DNA of 64,000 nucleotides from Dysidea avara (taxonomy: Eukaryota; Porifera; Demospongiae; Dictyoceratida; Dysideidae): assembly GCF_963678975.1 (NCBI RefSeq), contig NC_089275.1, positions 18,674,220 through 18,738,219 of the forward strand. The letters run 5' to 3'. Numbering within the stretch: the first letter of the stretch is position 1; each line of letters begins with the position of its first letter. A program made the position numbers and the translations under genes. Of this stretch, positions 23,001-32,946 are shown piece after piece. The notes below the pieces were generated by a model, which saw only the letters and a list, made by a program, of their open reading frames with translations, made no database searches and was not told the origin of the DNA.

Positions 23001-23743
23001 AAAAAATCTGGTTTGTTTTGTGTGCATGGGAGTGTACAAAATTTAGTTTGTGTGTCTGTCTGTCTGCGTACATGTGTGTTGAGTTACATGGTGAATGACC
23101 AAGCTTTGATAGAGCCAGAGCATCGTTGAGCATGCTGCATGAAGTTGGCTTGTTTTGAATGTGAGTTGTGAGCATATTTCTGTAACGTGTGTATGTGTGC
23201 AAGTTTCTAATATAGTGAGATTTTTTAATCTCTTTTCTCTTTGTGTAGGAGATGCAAGGTACGAAATCTTTGAAGAGCTCATGGCTGGATTTGTGTAGCA
23301 ATGGTGACTGTAGCATTCCTCCATCTGGTCTGGAGTTCCACAACACACGACTACTACCAGACAATGCTTCACAACAATCTGCTACTGTCAATCCGGCACC
23401 AAATCCTCAAGCTAAATTCCCTCAACAACTTCAGGGGAGAGAAACTGTGGAACAATCAGCTGTTGGTAAACCAAAAAACAATACAGCAAAGTTTACTAGT
23501 GGTAGTTGTGTTTCTCAGAGTAACCCACTGACTACAACAAGTGTTCAAGACACCAGTAGACATGTTGGTGCTAGTAAGAGTCATAACAAGCCCAACCAAA
23601 GTGTCACCACTATAATGAACTATTCATCACATCATTACACTGGTCCACACTACAGTAGACTACAAGCAGCATCATCATCATCAGGTAGTTATCAGAGAAA
23701 CAGTAGACACTCTAATTATCATCAACATCATCACAATACATAG
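8085..23743 (+). CDS. CNOT4: CCR4-NOT E3 ligase subunit CNOT4, 3' seventeen coding exons
   Basis: Exons: 8085-8171, 8991-9091, 11182-11245, 11403-11470, 13441-13536, 13644-13671, 13754-13785, 14552-15333, 15527-15563, 15698-15750, 15800-15922, 18652-18818, 19696-19762, 21223-21609, 22470-22595, 22805-22863, 23249-23743. All phases agree and sum to 2772 nt (923 codons plus stop). The first two exons encode the RRM (KKPEYFGKFGRIYRVVINNS, then YITFYRSEDASKAI). Exons 3-4 encode the CCCH finger (C-x8-C-x4-C-x3-H) with LHELGEEEASFTKEDMQ, diagnostic of CNOT4. Exon 7 gives LPATAHW, a motif shared with Not4 proteins. Exons 10-11 encode NDDDELGFDPW, matching the conserved C-terminal motif of animal CNOT4. 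The rest is low-complexity Ser/Gln/His/Asn. The N-terminal RING is not in the window and must lie left of 1. Known role: RING ubiquitin ligase associated with the CCR4-NOT deadenylase. Exon 17 and the splice choice in 13754-13785 are the least certain parts. Confidence 0.9.
8222..8945 (+). repeat. Dispersed repeat family A, copy 2 (uninterrupted)
   Basis: Lies in CNOT4 intron 1. It starts near a hairpin (GGGCTTTGCCTGATAT paired with ATATCAGGCAAAGCCC) and ends with the GTAGCCC/GGGCTAC hairpin and CAGCTCCTTTGATCTG. It serves as the empty-site reference for the MITEs nested in copies 1 and 3. It ends about 45 bp before a CNOT4 splice acceptor. Confidence 0.75.
9092..10625. other. CNOT4 intron 2, no recognisable feature
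   Basis: AT-rich intronic DNA between the exon ending at 9091 and the hAT MITE at 10626. Short ORFs at 9183-9523 have no recognisable domain. I see no repeat boundaries or RNA gene here. Confidence 0.5.
10626..11012. mobile_element. hAT-like MITE with 8-bp target duplication
   Basis: 387 bp in CNOT4 intron 2. Ends are TAGTGCTCTG and, in reverse complement, TAGAGCTCGG; flanks are a perfect GTTAATAT duplication (10618-10625 and 11013-11020). The interior is rich in near-palindromic TATCGGTAT/ATACCGATA steps, as in many hAT MITEs. No ORF. Confidence 0.85.
11471..12336. other. CNOT4 intron 4, first part, no feature seen
   Basis: Intronic DNA between the exon ending at 11470 and family A copy 3. 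I find no coding similarity, RNA gene or repeat boundary. Confidence 0.5.
12337..13390 (+). repeat. Dispersed repeat family A, copy 3 (interrupted)
   Basis: Same landmarks as copies 1 and 2, with both hairpins. Its middle is split by a 340-bp MITE at 12656-12995. It ends 50 bp before the CNOT4 exon at 13441, as copy 2 ends just before the exon at 8991. Confidence 0.75.
12656..12995. mobile_element. 340-bp MITE with 7-bp target duplication
   Basis: Ends are CAAGAGTTCATAATATAT and its inverted partner ATATATTATGAACTCTTG, followed inward by inverted TTAGGAGAGTATCCAA. The perfect duplication GTGCTAT lies at 12649-12655 and 12996-13002. Family A copy 2 has a single GTGCTAT at the same place, an in-window empty site. 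No coding capacity. Confidence 0.9.
13786..14551. other. CNOT4 intron 7, no feature seen
   Basis: Intron between the 32-bp exon 13754-13785 and the large exon at 14552. An open frame at 13692-14003 runs through the exon but has no similarity I recognise outside it. Confidence 0.5.
16398..17690 (+). repeat. Dispersed repeat family B, copy 1
   Basis: Lies in the CNOT4 intron 15923-18651. It shares long stretches with 19785-20850 and 25075-25335: TTTCAACAAGTTGCTAT, GATGCCTTCAGACAAG, the GCCTTTTGGCATACC box and CGTCCGTATTTTTCAT. The second half holds two diverged copies of a roughly 140-bp block with TTCAGACGATAATTGATAT. The left end shows AGTAGGGACCACA and the right end AGTAGGGACCATAG in the same orientation. 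Class unknown; no ORF of note. A hAT MITE is nested at 16453-16905. Confidence 0.7.
16453..16905. mobile_element. hAT-like MITE with 8-bp target duplication
   Basis: Ends TAGGGCTGGGAGATTAT and, reverse complemented, TAGGGCTGAGCGATTAT. Perfect duplication CCGAAAAC at 16445-16452 and 16906-16913. The interior is rich in ATCATGATTG/CATAATCGTG. Nested in repeat family B. The TAGGGCTGRGCGAT terminus is characteristic of widespread animal hAT MITEs. Confidence 0.9.
17686..17915. mobile_element. Foldback element, near-perfect palindrome
   Basis: About 230 bp whose halves are inverted copies. CTGGAGTAGGGACCATAGCA pairs with TGCTATGGTCCCTACTCTAG, and inner arms AAGAAGTGTTATA pair with TATAACACTTCTT around a short TTTCCGAGTACC centre. 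It abuts and shares its terminal AGTAGGGACCATAG with repeat family B, so it may be a snapback derivative of that family. Confidence 0.75.
18102..18350 (+). repeat. 103-bp tandem repeat, about 2.4 copies
   Basis: Units start ACCCAGTGAACCA at 18102, 18205 and 18308 (exact 103-bp period); the first two are nearly identical and the third decays after about 45 bp. GC-richer than its surroundings and within the CNOT4 intron. The downstream 18360-18565 stretch, with GGTACCCATTGGTATTACAT, looks like a retroposon tail, but I cannot name it. Confidence 0.85.
19785..20850 (+). repeat. Dispersed repeat family B, copy 2 (interrupted)
   Basis: Lies in the CNOT4 intron 19763-21222. It matches copy 1 through GATGCCTTCAGGCAAG, TGCTGACAGCCCAAGG and repeated CGTCCGTATTTT blocks. 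It ends with ATTAGGGATCATAG in the same orientation as its left end (TTAGGGATCATAGAGG). A 239-bp MITE is nested at 20282-20520. Confidence 0.7.
20282..20520. mobile_element. 239-bp MITE with 7-bp target duplication
   Basis: Ends CAGGACCTTATGAGC and, reverse complemented, CAGGAACTTATGAGC; both arms then carry GGCGAAGGAGCATGAAACT. Flanks are GTGAAGG (20275-20281) and GTGAAAG (20521-20527), one mismatch. The subterminal GGAGCATG is shared with the 275-766 MITE, so the two probably belong to one superfamily. Confidence 0.8.
20992..21125 (-). repeat. Dispersed repeat family C, copy 1
   Basis: Inverted relative to 24645-24775; both contain TTTTCGTGCAAAAAA, a central TGACTGCTCTATTAGAGTA motif, and a TTGTACAAG-like arm. 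About 130 bp with weakly inverted ends. No coding capacity. Confidence 0.7.
22864..23248 (+). other. GC-AG intron of CNOT4
   Basis: The upstream exon ends ATCATCAAG and is followed by GCAAGT, the canonical form of the minor GC donor; the acceptor is TTTGTGTAG at 23248. Using GC keeps phase 0 on both sides and joins to an exon open for 164 codons. No GT donor nearby preserves the frame. Confidence 0.75.
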
Positions 23744-24644
23744 ATCTTCTGGCATATCTGTCAACTTCACATACATTTTTATTATTTTTCAATGAAAATA
23801 AAAACTGTAGAAATAATGCCTAAAAATACAAAATCCCTCTGGGAGCATTGGTAATATCAACCCGTAAAACCTGTTTGTGTAAGAGCAAAGTAGGTATGCA
23901 ACAAGAACTATACTAATGAATTGACATTAATATTTTCATGTTAACAATGAAAGCCAGTAGAGATAAGTGCATTTTATGTGAACAGACAACAAAACATTCC
24001 CTAGTGTTATGGTGTTGTTTCCTGTTGCTATAATAAACACAAAGTACAATCCCACCATATAGTTATTTCTTTGTGCACGTCGGAAAGTGCATGATCATTG
24101 ACATCATTGTCCATGTAGAATATCAGGCATAAACTTACAAGTTATTTACTCACCCACCCACACATTTATTCTATACCCCATTAGATATATTCTACATTGT
24201 TGATTATGTTTTCATGCCTTGATCTGCTCATTAGTATTATTTGCAACCAAATTTTGGAAATGGGTGCAAGTGAGAATATTCATGTTTAGTGGGTTACTAT
24301 TTTGAGCAGAGTTATAAAAATATTTCTAGAATTTTCTAGTAATTTAAGGTATTGAGAATGGCTTACAATCAATAACAAGTAGGTTTGCACTATAAAGCTT
24401 GTTATTTGGTCCTAAGTGTCAAATGCACCCATGTGGTTGATTTTCCAAAATTCGGTCAGATTTATGCTTTATTGTGGTTATAAATGTTTGCAGTGTCTCA
24501 AAGCACACTTATAAATAGTAACAAAAATCTGTAATCTGAGTTCACTGTCGTAGAACAAAAATTTCATAAAGCCCCACTTATTGAATTAGACAGGCCTGAT
24601 CTTCTTTCAGAAAATTAGTAAAAGGTTGTTTTTTTAAGTACCAT
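23744..24644 (+). other. CNOT4 3' untranslated region and downstream DNA
   Basis: AT-rich sequence after the CNOT4 stop codon. An AATAAA at 23797-23802 is the closest polyadenylation signal, about 55 bp downstream of the stop. No further gene seen to 24644. Confidence 0.6.
23797..23802 (+). promoter_or_regulatory. Putative polyadenylation signal of CNOT4
   Basis: Canonical AATAAA 54 bp after the TAG stop at 23741-23743. Other A/T-rich near matches occur further downstream, so the choice is probable, not proven. Confidence 0.55.
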
Positions 24645-24775
24645 AATTCGTTTTATTTTCGTGCAAAAAAAACTTTTGTGTAAAAATATTTTCACATGAT
24701 TTATTTGAATGACTGCTCTATTAGAGTAGTTTGATTTTGCGTAAAAAAAATTTGTGTAAGAAATTTTCGTACAAG
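24645..24775 (+). repeat. Dispersed repeat family C, copy 2
   Basis: Reverse-complement partner of 20992-21125, containing TTTTCGTGCAAAAAA and the central TGACTGCTCTATTAGAGTA motif at 24710-24728. Confidence 0.7.
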
Positions 24776-25074
24776 TTCAAAAATATTTTACAACTTAAAA
24801 AAAACTCATTACAATATGTGAAAAACTATATATGTATTTCGAAAACCTATGGAAACCACAATGTAACTTTTTAAAAACATTTTTTTTTTAAAATCTGGTC
24901 CTATTAAATGTCAAGCCTAGTGAGAGCTTTCATCAGTTACAAAATCATTGCTAATGAAACTGAAAGCCATAAATATACATAATTTTGTGTGGTTGCCATG
25001 GTAACATGTGTCTAAATATAGTATGTACAAGTTGAGCTGGGTCCTTCAGATCCTTCAGATCTACCTGAAATGCT

Positions 25075-25335
25075 TTCAACAAGTTGCTATATGTGGAATT
25101 TTAAATATATATTATATATATTAAATGGAATTTTCTGCTGACTAATGTCAAGCGTAACTCAATAATGGCTAAGGCTACGGACTTGATTTTTACTGTTTGA
25201 TGTTGCTTCAGCCAGACATGTGCCTTTTGGCATACCGTAGTACGTACAATGCATTCTTCATGGACTTACCAGTGTCCTCCTTTGTGTCCCATTTATCTTT
25301 GCTACTATCACGAAAGGTGTTGATTTTGCAGTACC
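25075..25335 (+). repeat. Dispersed repeat family B, 5' fragment
   Basis: Third partial copy, matching TTTCAACAAGTTGCTAT, GCCTTTTGGCATACC and ATTCTTCATGGACTTACCAG of copy 1. It breaks off near 25335 into a different GGTTTCGTCTGAACATCC sequence. Confidence 0.7.
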
Positions 25336-28150
25336 ACAGAGAGCTCCAGAACTGTAAGAGTTGGTGTGATTAAAAAAAAAATTCTGCCTCTGAGAGGGTT
25401 TCGTCTGAACATCCGAACCCCTCTCTGGCTATGCCCTTGACATAGTCTTGTCCTTATGGAAAGAAAATCTTCAGTACAAAGATGACTGTAAAGGTGACCA
25501 AAGGTCAAATCAGAGATGGCACTATAAAAAATGAATGTCATTAGGAATACAATTACTATATTATGGAAAGTTTCATCACAAATGACACAACTTTCACACT
25601 GTGCCGCTCTCCTATCACCAAATTATTTGTACTGCTCAAGAGAAAGTTGTACTTTTAGCAAACATTTCTGATGCATGTAAAGTGTTTTTAAAGTTGGTTG
25701 TGGGGATGAAACAACTACAGTGTGACCACTAACTGACTATACTACATATACACCCTGTGTACAGATAGCCAGAGATTATAGATACCGTACATGTTATCAT
25801 GCTCCACATTAAAACCCTTTAATCCTCATTTGATATTAAAGCACACAGGAGATACTAGCACTGTATACGGAATGGACGCTGTCCGCGAATCATTTCACTT
25901 GGCGGACTGTATACGGGTGTAAACCCGTGCGGTGCCCGCCTAATGGCTTCCTCCACTACGCGGATACAACGCCTATATCCGCAAAGCAACTTATTCTACA
26001 ACGCGGACAAGACGGAAGTAACGGGTAGATAATTATAGTAGCTACAGGCTCCCACAATGATGTATCTATAAGGCTAAAACCACAGATTCAGATTTATAGC
26101 CCATGCGCGTCACGGCGTTATAGCTTGAGGCCTGCACTCACTACTGTCCACTTTACCAGTCAGGTACTGGAAGGTGAACATTGGAGGCAAAACCTGTACG
26201 AGGTGCTTATCACGAGCCTGGACACATAGAGGCCAATGAACGACTGATAAGAAAAATCGGGAGTATCGATGCCGGAGTTTAGGTATTAATGGTGAAACTG
26301 GCGCCTGGGCACTTGAAAGCAGGCGACCACTGTGTCTCGGTGCTGGAAACACTTTGCACATGATGCATCAGCTAGCATGAGACCCCTCCTCGCCACAGAT
26401 TATACCCCAGCACTCGTGTTTAGTGGCAAGTACCGCGGGTGCGGTTACCATTAGCTGCAAGAATCCAGACCTGCAGTTCTGTGGCATATTATGGCACAAT
26501 ATACCTACATCAACTTTTTAAGCTAGCCTCACCCCCGGAATCCCGATACACCTACTGGGGATTTGACCATCTACATCCTGGGGCTTTTGATAGTGGCGGT
26601 CAAAAATCATTTTGATAAATTAATTCCCCTCAGAAACCCCCTTTTGAGGTGGGAATATAGTGGGGTTTTAGCTTCAGTACTGGGAAATTTGACACTATAC
26701 CTTGTCAAATCTGCTATATTCCCCACCCTACCTGGAGTGGGACATGAATAGTGCATTGAAGTTTGGTATAACTCACCATAAAAGCTATCATATTAACAAA
26801 TACTTGAATTGGAGCTATGACATCATGGGAAGTGTGGCTTCATGGACCAAGTAACTAAACTAACTTCGTAACAGTATACTACATCCCCCTTCTTCAATAA
26901 GACACTCAGAACATTGTTTGTCATGCATTAATCAATTATAAATTATTATACTTCTTTCATTCGTGTTTCCCATTTATGGTATGTACTGTCCAACTTGACA
27001 GCAGCTCATGGTTATAGGCTAGCTTCAATCACATGGCAAAGTTGTTAGCCCAGTTGCATACCTTTACCACGTCCAGTATGTGCATAGACAGGTGACATAT
27101 ATAATTATTACGATGATAATTTCACTGTGACAGTTCATTTAACCTGCAAACAGAAACAAACAACTCAATATGTAGTAGTTTCAATAGCCGTATGTGTCCA
27201 ACTCAGCAAAATCCTCGTATGTGTCCAACTCAGCAAAATCCTCAGCATATCACAAAGCACCACTGCTGGACCTGTATAAGTGTTGTATATGTACAATTCA
27301 TTAATTATCGAACCTGACAAACACATAATGGACAAATCACATGCTGGAAGGAATGATGTGGCGGACACGGCTTTACAATACAATCATTGTTATACAATTG
27401 CTTTACTTTCAGCAGGTAGTACATATGAATAATAGTTAGCATATTATATAGTTACTGTGGGCTTGTCCCACCACCCTTGCATACCATCCCACAATTCAGC
27501 TCCATTTCACAGTTTTAACTATGCCACTAATACAAGCTTGGAGTTCCACATGCCAGACAAGTGGGCAGTTTAAATCTTGCTACACAGTCACAACATTAAA
27601 GAATACTTATAAGCATTTGATCTGATTAATGCACAGTAAAGAGGAAATTGTTCACTATCAATATCAGTGGATATATAATTAACATCTTGCAGAGGAGGCT
27701 GGTCATGCTACATCAAACATCTTATGGTCTCCAAAAATTGTTCAAACCATTCAACTGTGATGCTAAAAATTATTGAATTTAATTATTTTAAAAGGACTCT
27801 GGGAACTTCCCAGAACCCTACTCAACACTTGTTTGGCTTTCGTAACTAATAAACAAATGCTACGAACATTATGCATACCCACTTAAAAGTGTCAAAGGAC
27901 TCCATATGGACGATGATATTTTCAGTGCCCCGTTTGGTTCTGCAGGCAATGTTGTAGAGCTATGACACACGGCGAACCATGAGCTCCTCTGGTTTAGGGT
28001 AGTAAAGATCAATCACCCTATCTCATACACACTTATGTTAATCCAGTTTGGTAAATCAACTAAGTACTTACACACACACACACACAGACGCACATCCACA
28101 CACCAGGAATATGGCAGGAAACACCAACAAAATAGTTATGAGAAATTTTG
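25336..28150. other. Intergenic DNA, two small CpG-rich patches
   Basis: No gene I can support. About 25870-26040 is strikingly CpG-rich (CGCGGATACAACGCC-like text) compared with its surroundings, as is 32560-32830. An 83-codon minus ORF at 26110-26361 has a basic, Ser/Pro-rich N-terminus but no recognisable domain. 28073-28085 is a short (CA)n run. Confidence 0.45.
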
Positions 28151-28199
28151 ATAGCTGAGATTTCTGAAAACTTTCATGTTTTCAAAGCTGCAAACAGTG

Positions 28200-30100
28200 A
28201 GCTGCGTACCCACTGCGTATCCACATGCCAACAAAAGATGGGACATCTTGACAGGACATGCCAACAAAAGATGGGACATCTTGATGGCTGAAAATCATGA
28301 GTACCGTTTTGCAACTGCGAACATTGTAATAACATTGATAATGATAAACAGCTACGTACCCACTGATTTTTCCTGACTAAAGATGGGACATCTTGACAGG
28401 ACTTGCCAACAAAAGATGGGACATCTTGATGGCTGAAAATCATGAGTACAGAGCTAAAGCTTGTACGGCTTTGAAACTGCGAACACCGTAATAACATTGA
28501 TATTGATAAACAGCTACGTGCTCACTGATTTTTCCTGCCTAAAGATGGGACATCTTGACAGGACTTGCCAACAAAAGATGGGACATCTTGATGGCTGAAA
28601 ATCATGAGTACAGAGCTAAAGCTTGTACGGCTTTGAAACTGCGAACACCGTAATAACACTGATATTGATAAACAGCTATGTACCCACTGATTTTTCCTGA
28701 CTAAAGATGGGACATCTTGACAGGACTTGCCAACAAAAGATAGGACATCTTGATGGCTGAAAATCATGAGTACAGAGCTATATATAGCTTGTACCGTTTT
28801 GCAACTGCGAACATTGTAATAACATTGATATTGATAAACAGCTATGTACCCACTGATTTTTCCTGCCTAAAGATGGGACATCTTGACAAGACTTGCCAAC
28901 AAAAGATGGGACATCTTGATGGCTGAAAATCATGAGTACACAGCCAAAGCTTGTACGGATTTGAAACTGAAAACACCGTAATGACACTGATATTGATAAA
29001 CAGCTACGTGCTCACTGATTTTTCCTGCCTAAAGATGGGACATCTTGACAGGACTTGCCAACAAAAGATGGGACATCTTGATGGCTGAAAATCATGAGTA
29101 CAGAGCTAAAGCTTGTACGGCTTTGAAACTGCGAACACCGTAATAATACTGATATTGATAAACAGCTATGTACCCACTGATTTTTCCTGACTAAAGATGG
29201 GACATCTTGACAGGACTTGCCAACAAAAGATGGGACATCTTGATGGCTGAAAATCATGAGTACAGAGCTATAGCTTGTACCGTTTTGCAACTGCGAACAT
29301 TGTAATAACATTGATATTGATAAACAGCTACGTACCCACTGATTTTTCCTGCCTAAAGATGGGACATCTTGACAGGACTTGCCAACAAAAGATGGGACAT
29401 CTTGATGGCTGAAAATCATGAGTACAGAGCTATAGCTTGTACCGTTTTGCAACTGCGAACATTGTAATAACATTGATATTGATAAACAGCTACGTGCTCA
29501 CTGATTTTTCCTGCCTAAAGATGGGACATCTTGACAGGACTTGCCAACAAAAGATGGGACATCTTGATGGCTGAAAATCATGAGTACAGAGCTAAAGCTT
29601 GTACGGCTTTGAAACTGCGAACACCGTAATAACACTGATATTGATAAACAGCTATGTACCCACTGATTTTTCCTGACTAAAGATGGGACATCTTGACAGG
29701 ACTTGCCAACAAAAGATGGGACATCTTGATGGCTGAAAATCATGAGTACAGAGCTAAAGCTTGTACGGCTTTTAAACTGTGAACATCGTAATGCATTGAC
29801 ATTGATAAACAGCTACGTACCCACTGATTTTTCCTGCCTAAAGATGGGACATCTTGACAGGACTTGCCAACAAAAAGATGGGACATCCTGATGGCTGAAA
29901 ATCATGAGTACAGCGCTAAAGCTTGTACGGCTTTGAACTGCGAACACCGTAATAACACTGATATTGATAAACAGCTACGTACCCACTTATTTTTCCTGTC
30001 TAAAGATGGGACATCTTGACAGGACTTGCCAACAAAAGATGGGACATCTTGATGGCTGAAAATTATGAGTACAGAGCTAAAGCTTGCAGTTTATAAAACT
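28200..30100. repeat. 162-bp satellite array with trimeric higher-order structure
   Basis: Unit starts (AGATGGGACA) fall at 28381, 28543, 28705, 28871, 29033, 29195, 29357, 29519, 29681, 29842 and 30004: a 162-bp period with one 166-bp and one 161-bp step. Each unit holds two copies of the hairpin AAGATGGGACATCTT. Variants repeat in threes (GTGCTC..GCCT, GTACCC..GACT, GTACCC..GCCT), giving a 486-bp higher-order unit. Because 162 is a multiple of three, long minus-strand ORFs of a 54-residue repeat appear; I regard them as incidental. Confidence 0.92.
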
Positions 30101-30273
30101 GTGAGCATTGTAATAACATAAAATGAGATATCTTGAAAGCTAAAAACCATGAGTACAAAGTTAATTTGTATATTGACAGCGATTATCAAACATAGAACGT
30201 CTTTGAAGTGGTCTATTTTCTTCATTGCTCTACAGATACATATATGCAATTACGATGTGGGTTAGGTTTACAC

Positions 30274-30872
30274 TAGTCTCGCGTGGCCAGACCGCTTTTT
30301 CTTCGTCACGGCGCTTATCGATTAGAGATTCTAAGCGCCTACTCCGAAATAGGGTCTGGTCCAGAATCAATACGTAAACTCGTTTTCACACCCCAAGCAA
30401 GAGCTCGGGGTGTTTAATCAACTTTCGTCATAAAACGTATACTCCCTTTTAAACTTCAAGCCACGTACGCACTGGAAATGCCATGAGCGATAGTCGGTAG
30501 AGTCGATGAGAAACACTGAGGGTGGTTTTCTAAGGCTAAAAAGAACACGGGTTGATTCCTTGCTCAGTTCGCCTTCAGTCTTTTCGTTTTCACAAGGAAT
30601 CGATCCGTGACCTTTTTAAACCAGCCTCAGTGTCTCTCATCAACTCCACCGACTATCGTTCATGGCATTTCCAGTGCGTACGTGGCTTGAAGTTTAAAAG
30701 GGAGTATACGTTTTATGACGAAAGTTGATTAAACACCCTGAGCTCTTGCTTAGGGTGTGAAAACGAGTTTACGTATTGATTCTGGACCAGACCCTATTTC
30801 GGAGTAGGCGCTTATAATCTCTAATCGATAAGCGCCGTGACGAAGAAAAAGCGGTCTGGCCACGCGAGACTA
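30274..30872. mobile_element. Foldback MULE-like element with 9-bp target duplication
   Basis: 599 bp with very long inverted arms (about 270 bp each) starting TAGTCTCGCGTGGCCAGACC. Flanked by a perfect 9-bp duplication GGTTTACAC (30265-30273 and 30873-30881). Long arms plus a 9-bp duplication point to Mutator-like elements. The arms are highly similar, with few substitutions. Related ends (GGTCTGG/CCAGACC) recur at 50820, 57700-57940 and 58850. Confidence 0.88.
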
Positions 30873-30881
30873 GGTTTACAC

Positions 30882-32946
30882 CTCTTGAGTTCACCAAAGA
30901 CTTAAATACAGGTCGGCTCACCATTTGTGAGGGTACGGACAGTATACTATCTAACAGGATATCTCGTCGGATGTGTCAGTCACTCTGAGGATAGCTACAT
31001 GTTAGCCGCTAGCTCAGTACGTCGGTAACGAAGAGACGGTTGTTTCTTCCGTTTATCGTCCAATACTTGAACACAATACAGTAGCAGAATGATAGGTACC
31101 ACACGAGGTCTAAAGATTGTTCTGGAATTATTTTAACAGATGCGCACCTTTTAACTGGTGGAGGCGTGCGCACAACAAACCATCTTTGATCATCAAAATC
31201 ACGTGCGGTTTCTTTTTGACGGAAGTGATTGGATACTGACGCTAAGCAGTCTAACGCAGCCGGATTGTTGAAGAAAACTAGGGTTAAACATGGCGCAACA
31301 TTGGCGCTACTCAATACCAATGATTGCGACGATACTTTCATGGAATTTGGGGGGTTTTCGGGTGCTTGGCAGCTGAGACGTAATGGCGCTTGACTGAGCA
31401 GATCTAGATGTGAAGGATACCATCGTGTCAAACACCTCAGATTGTTTTCGCCAATCGATACGGTGAAATACGTATTGTTTTTAATAACTGTTTTATGTAT
31501 TATAACAGACATTCCGGGTAGAGAGAACTACCGTCCTAGTCTGCTTTCTTCTGTTAGAACACTAAGCTGTGTGATGGTATGTACTCTTTGGTAAGTATAG
31601 TTGTGTTTTGGTTGGTAAGCCATGGCTGTTTTGTAGTGTAGTTTATTGGACCGTGCCCTTAGTGGATGATTTCAACCCAATATCTGCTATGTTGCTGGGA
31701 TGCAATCGTACCATGGGCTGTTTGGCTGTCGTAAGGATTTTAGTTACTTACTATTCAAATTCATGGTAAGACTTGTTTTAGTGTAGCTTGATATAATTTA
31801 ATGTGTTTCTCTGTGTACCAGTTGTCTAGCCAGCTTTCCAACAGTAGTTCAGTGCTATCAAATGATTTTACAGCATTAGCATCTCAATGGAATTTCCTTG
31901 CCACTACTTGCAATAAGCTGTCAAGTACTCAATAACTGAAATACCAGAGACTGTTAACAGAATCCTATGGCATTAAGCCAGTCTTTGGAAGCCAGATTGT
32001 TGCAAGCTGATCGTAGCAGTATGATGACCCCTCTGGCACGTGATGGCAGACATCAACCACAAAACAAACTCTTTACCTTACCCAGAAACTTCTAATGGAT
32101 ATTCCACTTTCTGCTAACGTCAAAGTCAACTTGTAAACAGTGGTAGCTGATGGACACGTGACTATGGTACGTGCTGATAGTGTAACTATTTTCTTTCCAT
32201 TATGTATAGGCTTTTTCCAGGTGTTGTCGTGTTTGCAACAAAGAACTATTCACACAAGTAGTGTTCACATCTGGTACTTTGGCATGTGCTAGGTTAGTGT
32301 ATAGTAATGTGCAGTTTGTGATACACTGTAATGTATGTTTTTCTTCAGGTTGAACTTGCTTTGCTTCGAACAGTTATTCAAGGTACATGTGTAGTGTGTA
32401 GCTGCATCATCTTACTTTTGTTATTGACAGAACTGGAACGTTGGAATGCATGGAGCTAAGAATGTTGTGTAAAAGAATGAACAAGACATTTTTATTTTTA
32501 TTGTGGAATTTTATGCATTTTAAATTATGCTCTCACGTGACAAAAACTGAATTCATTATCGGACACAGCGGCCCGCGCGTAGGATCCTGCGTGACCCTTT
32601 AGGCTCATTGGCGGACACCGGATAGGTGCTTACGGAGAACTAGGCGGTTTATTGATGGCACCGTACGGAATTCTTCGCGGGTGAGACGCGTACATCCGCG
32701 TATAAGTGGTCCCAAACGGGGTACTAACAGTAGTCCGCGTACGCCTACGCGGATAACCGCATCTCAACCGTCTGCTCCCACTACGCGGTGTCTAATCCCC
32801 TTGGTACGTTGTCCGCAATCAAGGTGCGTTATTCCTGTGGCAACTATAGAAAAGTTCATCACACAGTAATACTATTACAGGTTTGTGTGTAGAAGTTGTA
32901 CATATACAAAACAATACTTACAATTGGGTCATAACTGATAATAATG
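30882..32946. other. Intergenic region; one unassigned open frame
   Basis: The only sizeable ORF is 31009-31512 on the minus strand (167 codons, starts MSVIIHKTVIKNNTYF), with a balanced composition unlike random AT-rich sequence but no domain I recognise. A plus-strand stretch at 31822-31935 (ending QWNFLATTCNKLSST and a stop) could be a terminal exon, again unidentified. 32560-32830 is CpG-rich. A TTTATT (AATAAA on the minus strand) near 32490-32505 could serve the TRIM gene that ends at 32947. Confidence 0.4.

Noticed and set aside
26110-26361. Small mitochondrial-targeted protein on the minus strand
   Set aside because: Basic N-terminus only; no domain, no splice partner found.
28174-29743. 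Long minus-strand ORFs of a 54-residue repeat (MIFSHQDVPSFVGKSCQDVPSL...)
   Set aside because: They follow from a 162-bp satellite whose period is a multiple of three; they break wherever a unit gains or loses bases, as at 28780 and 29842.
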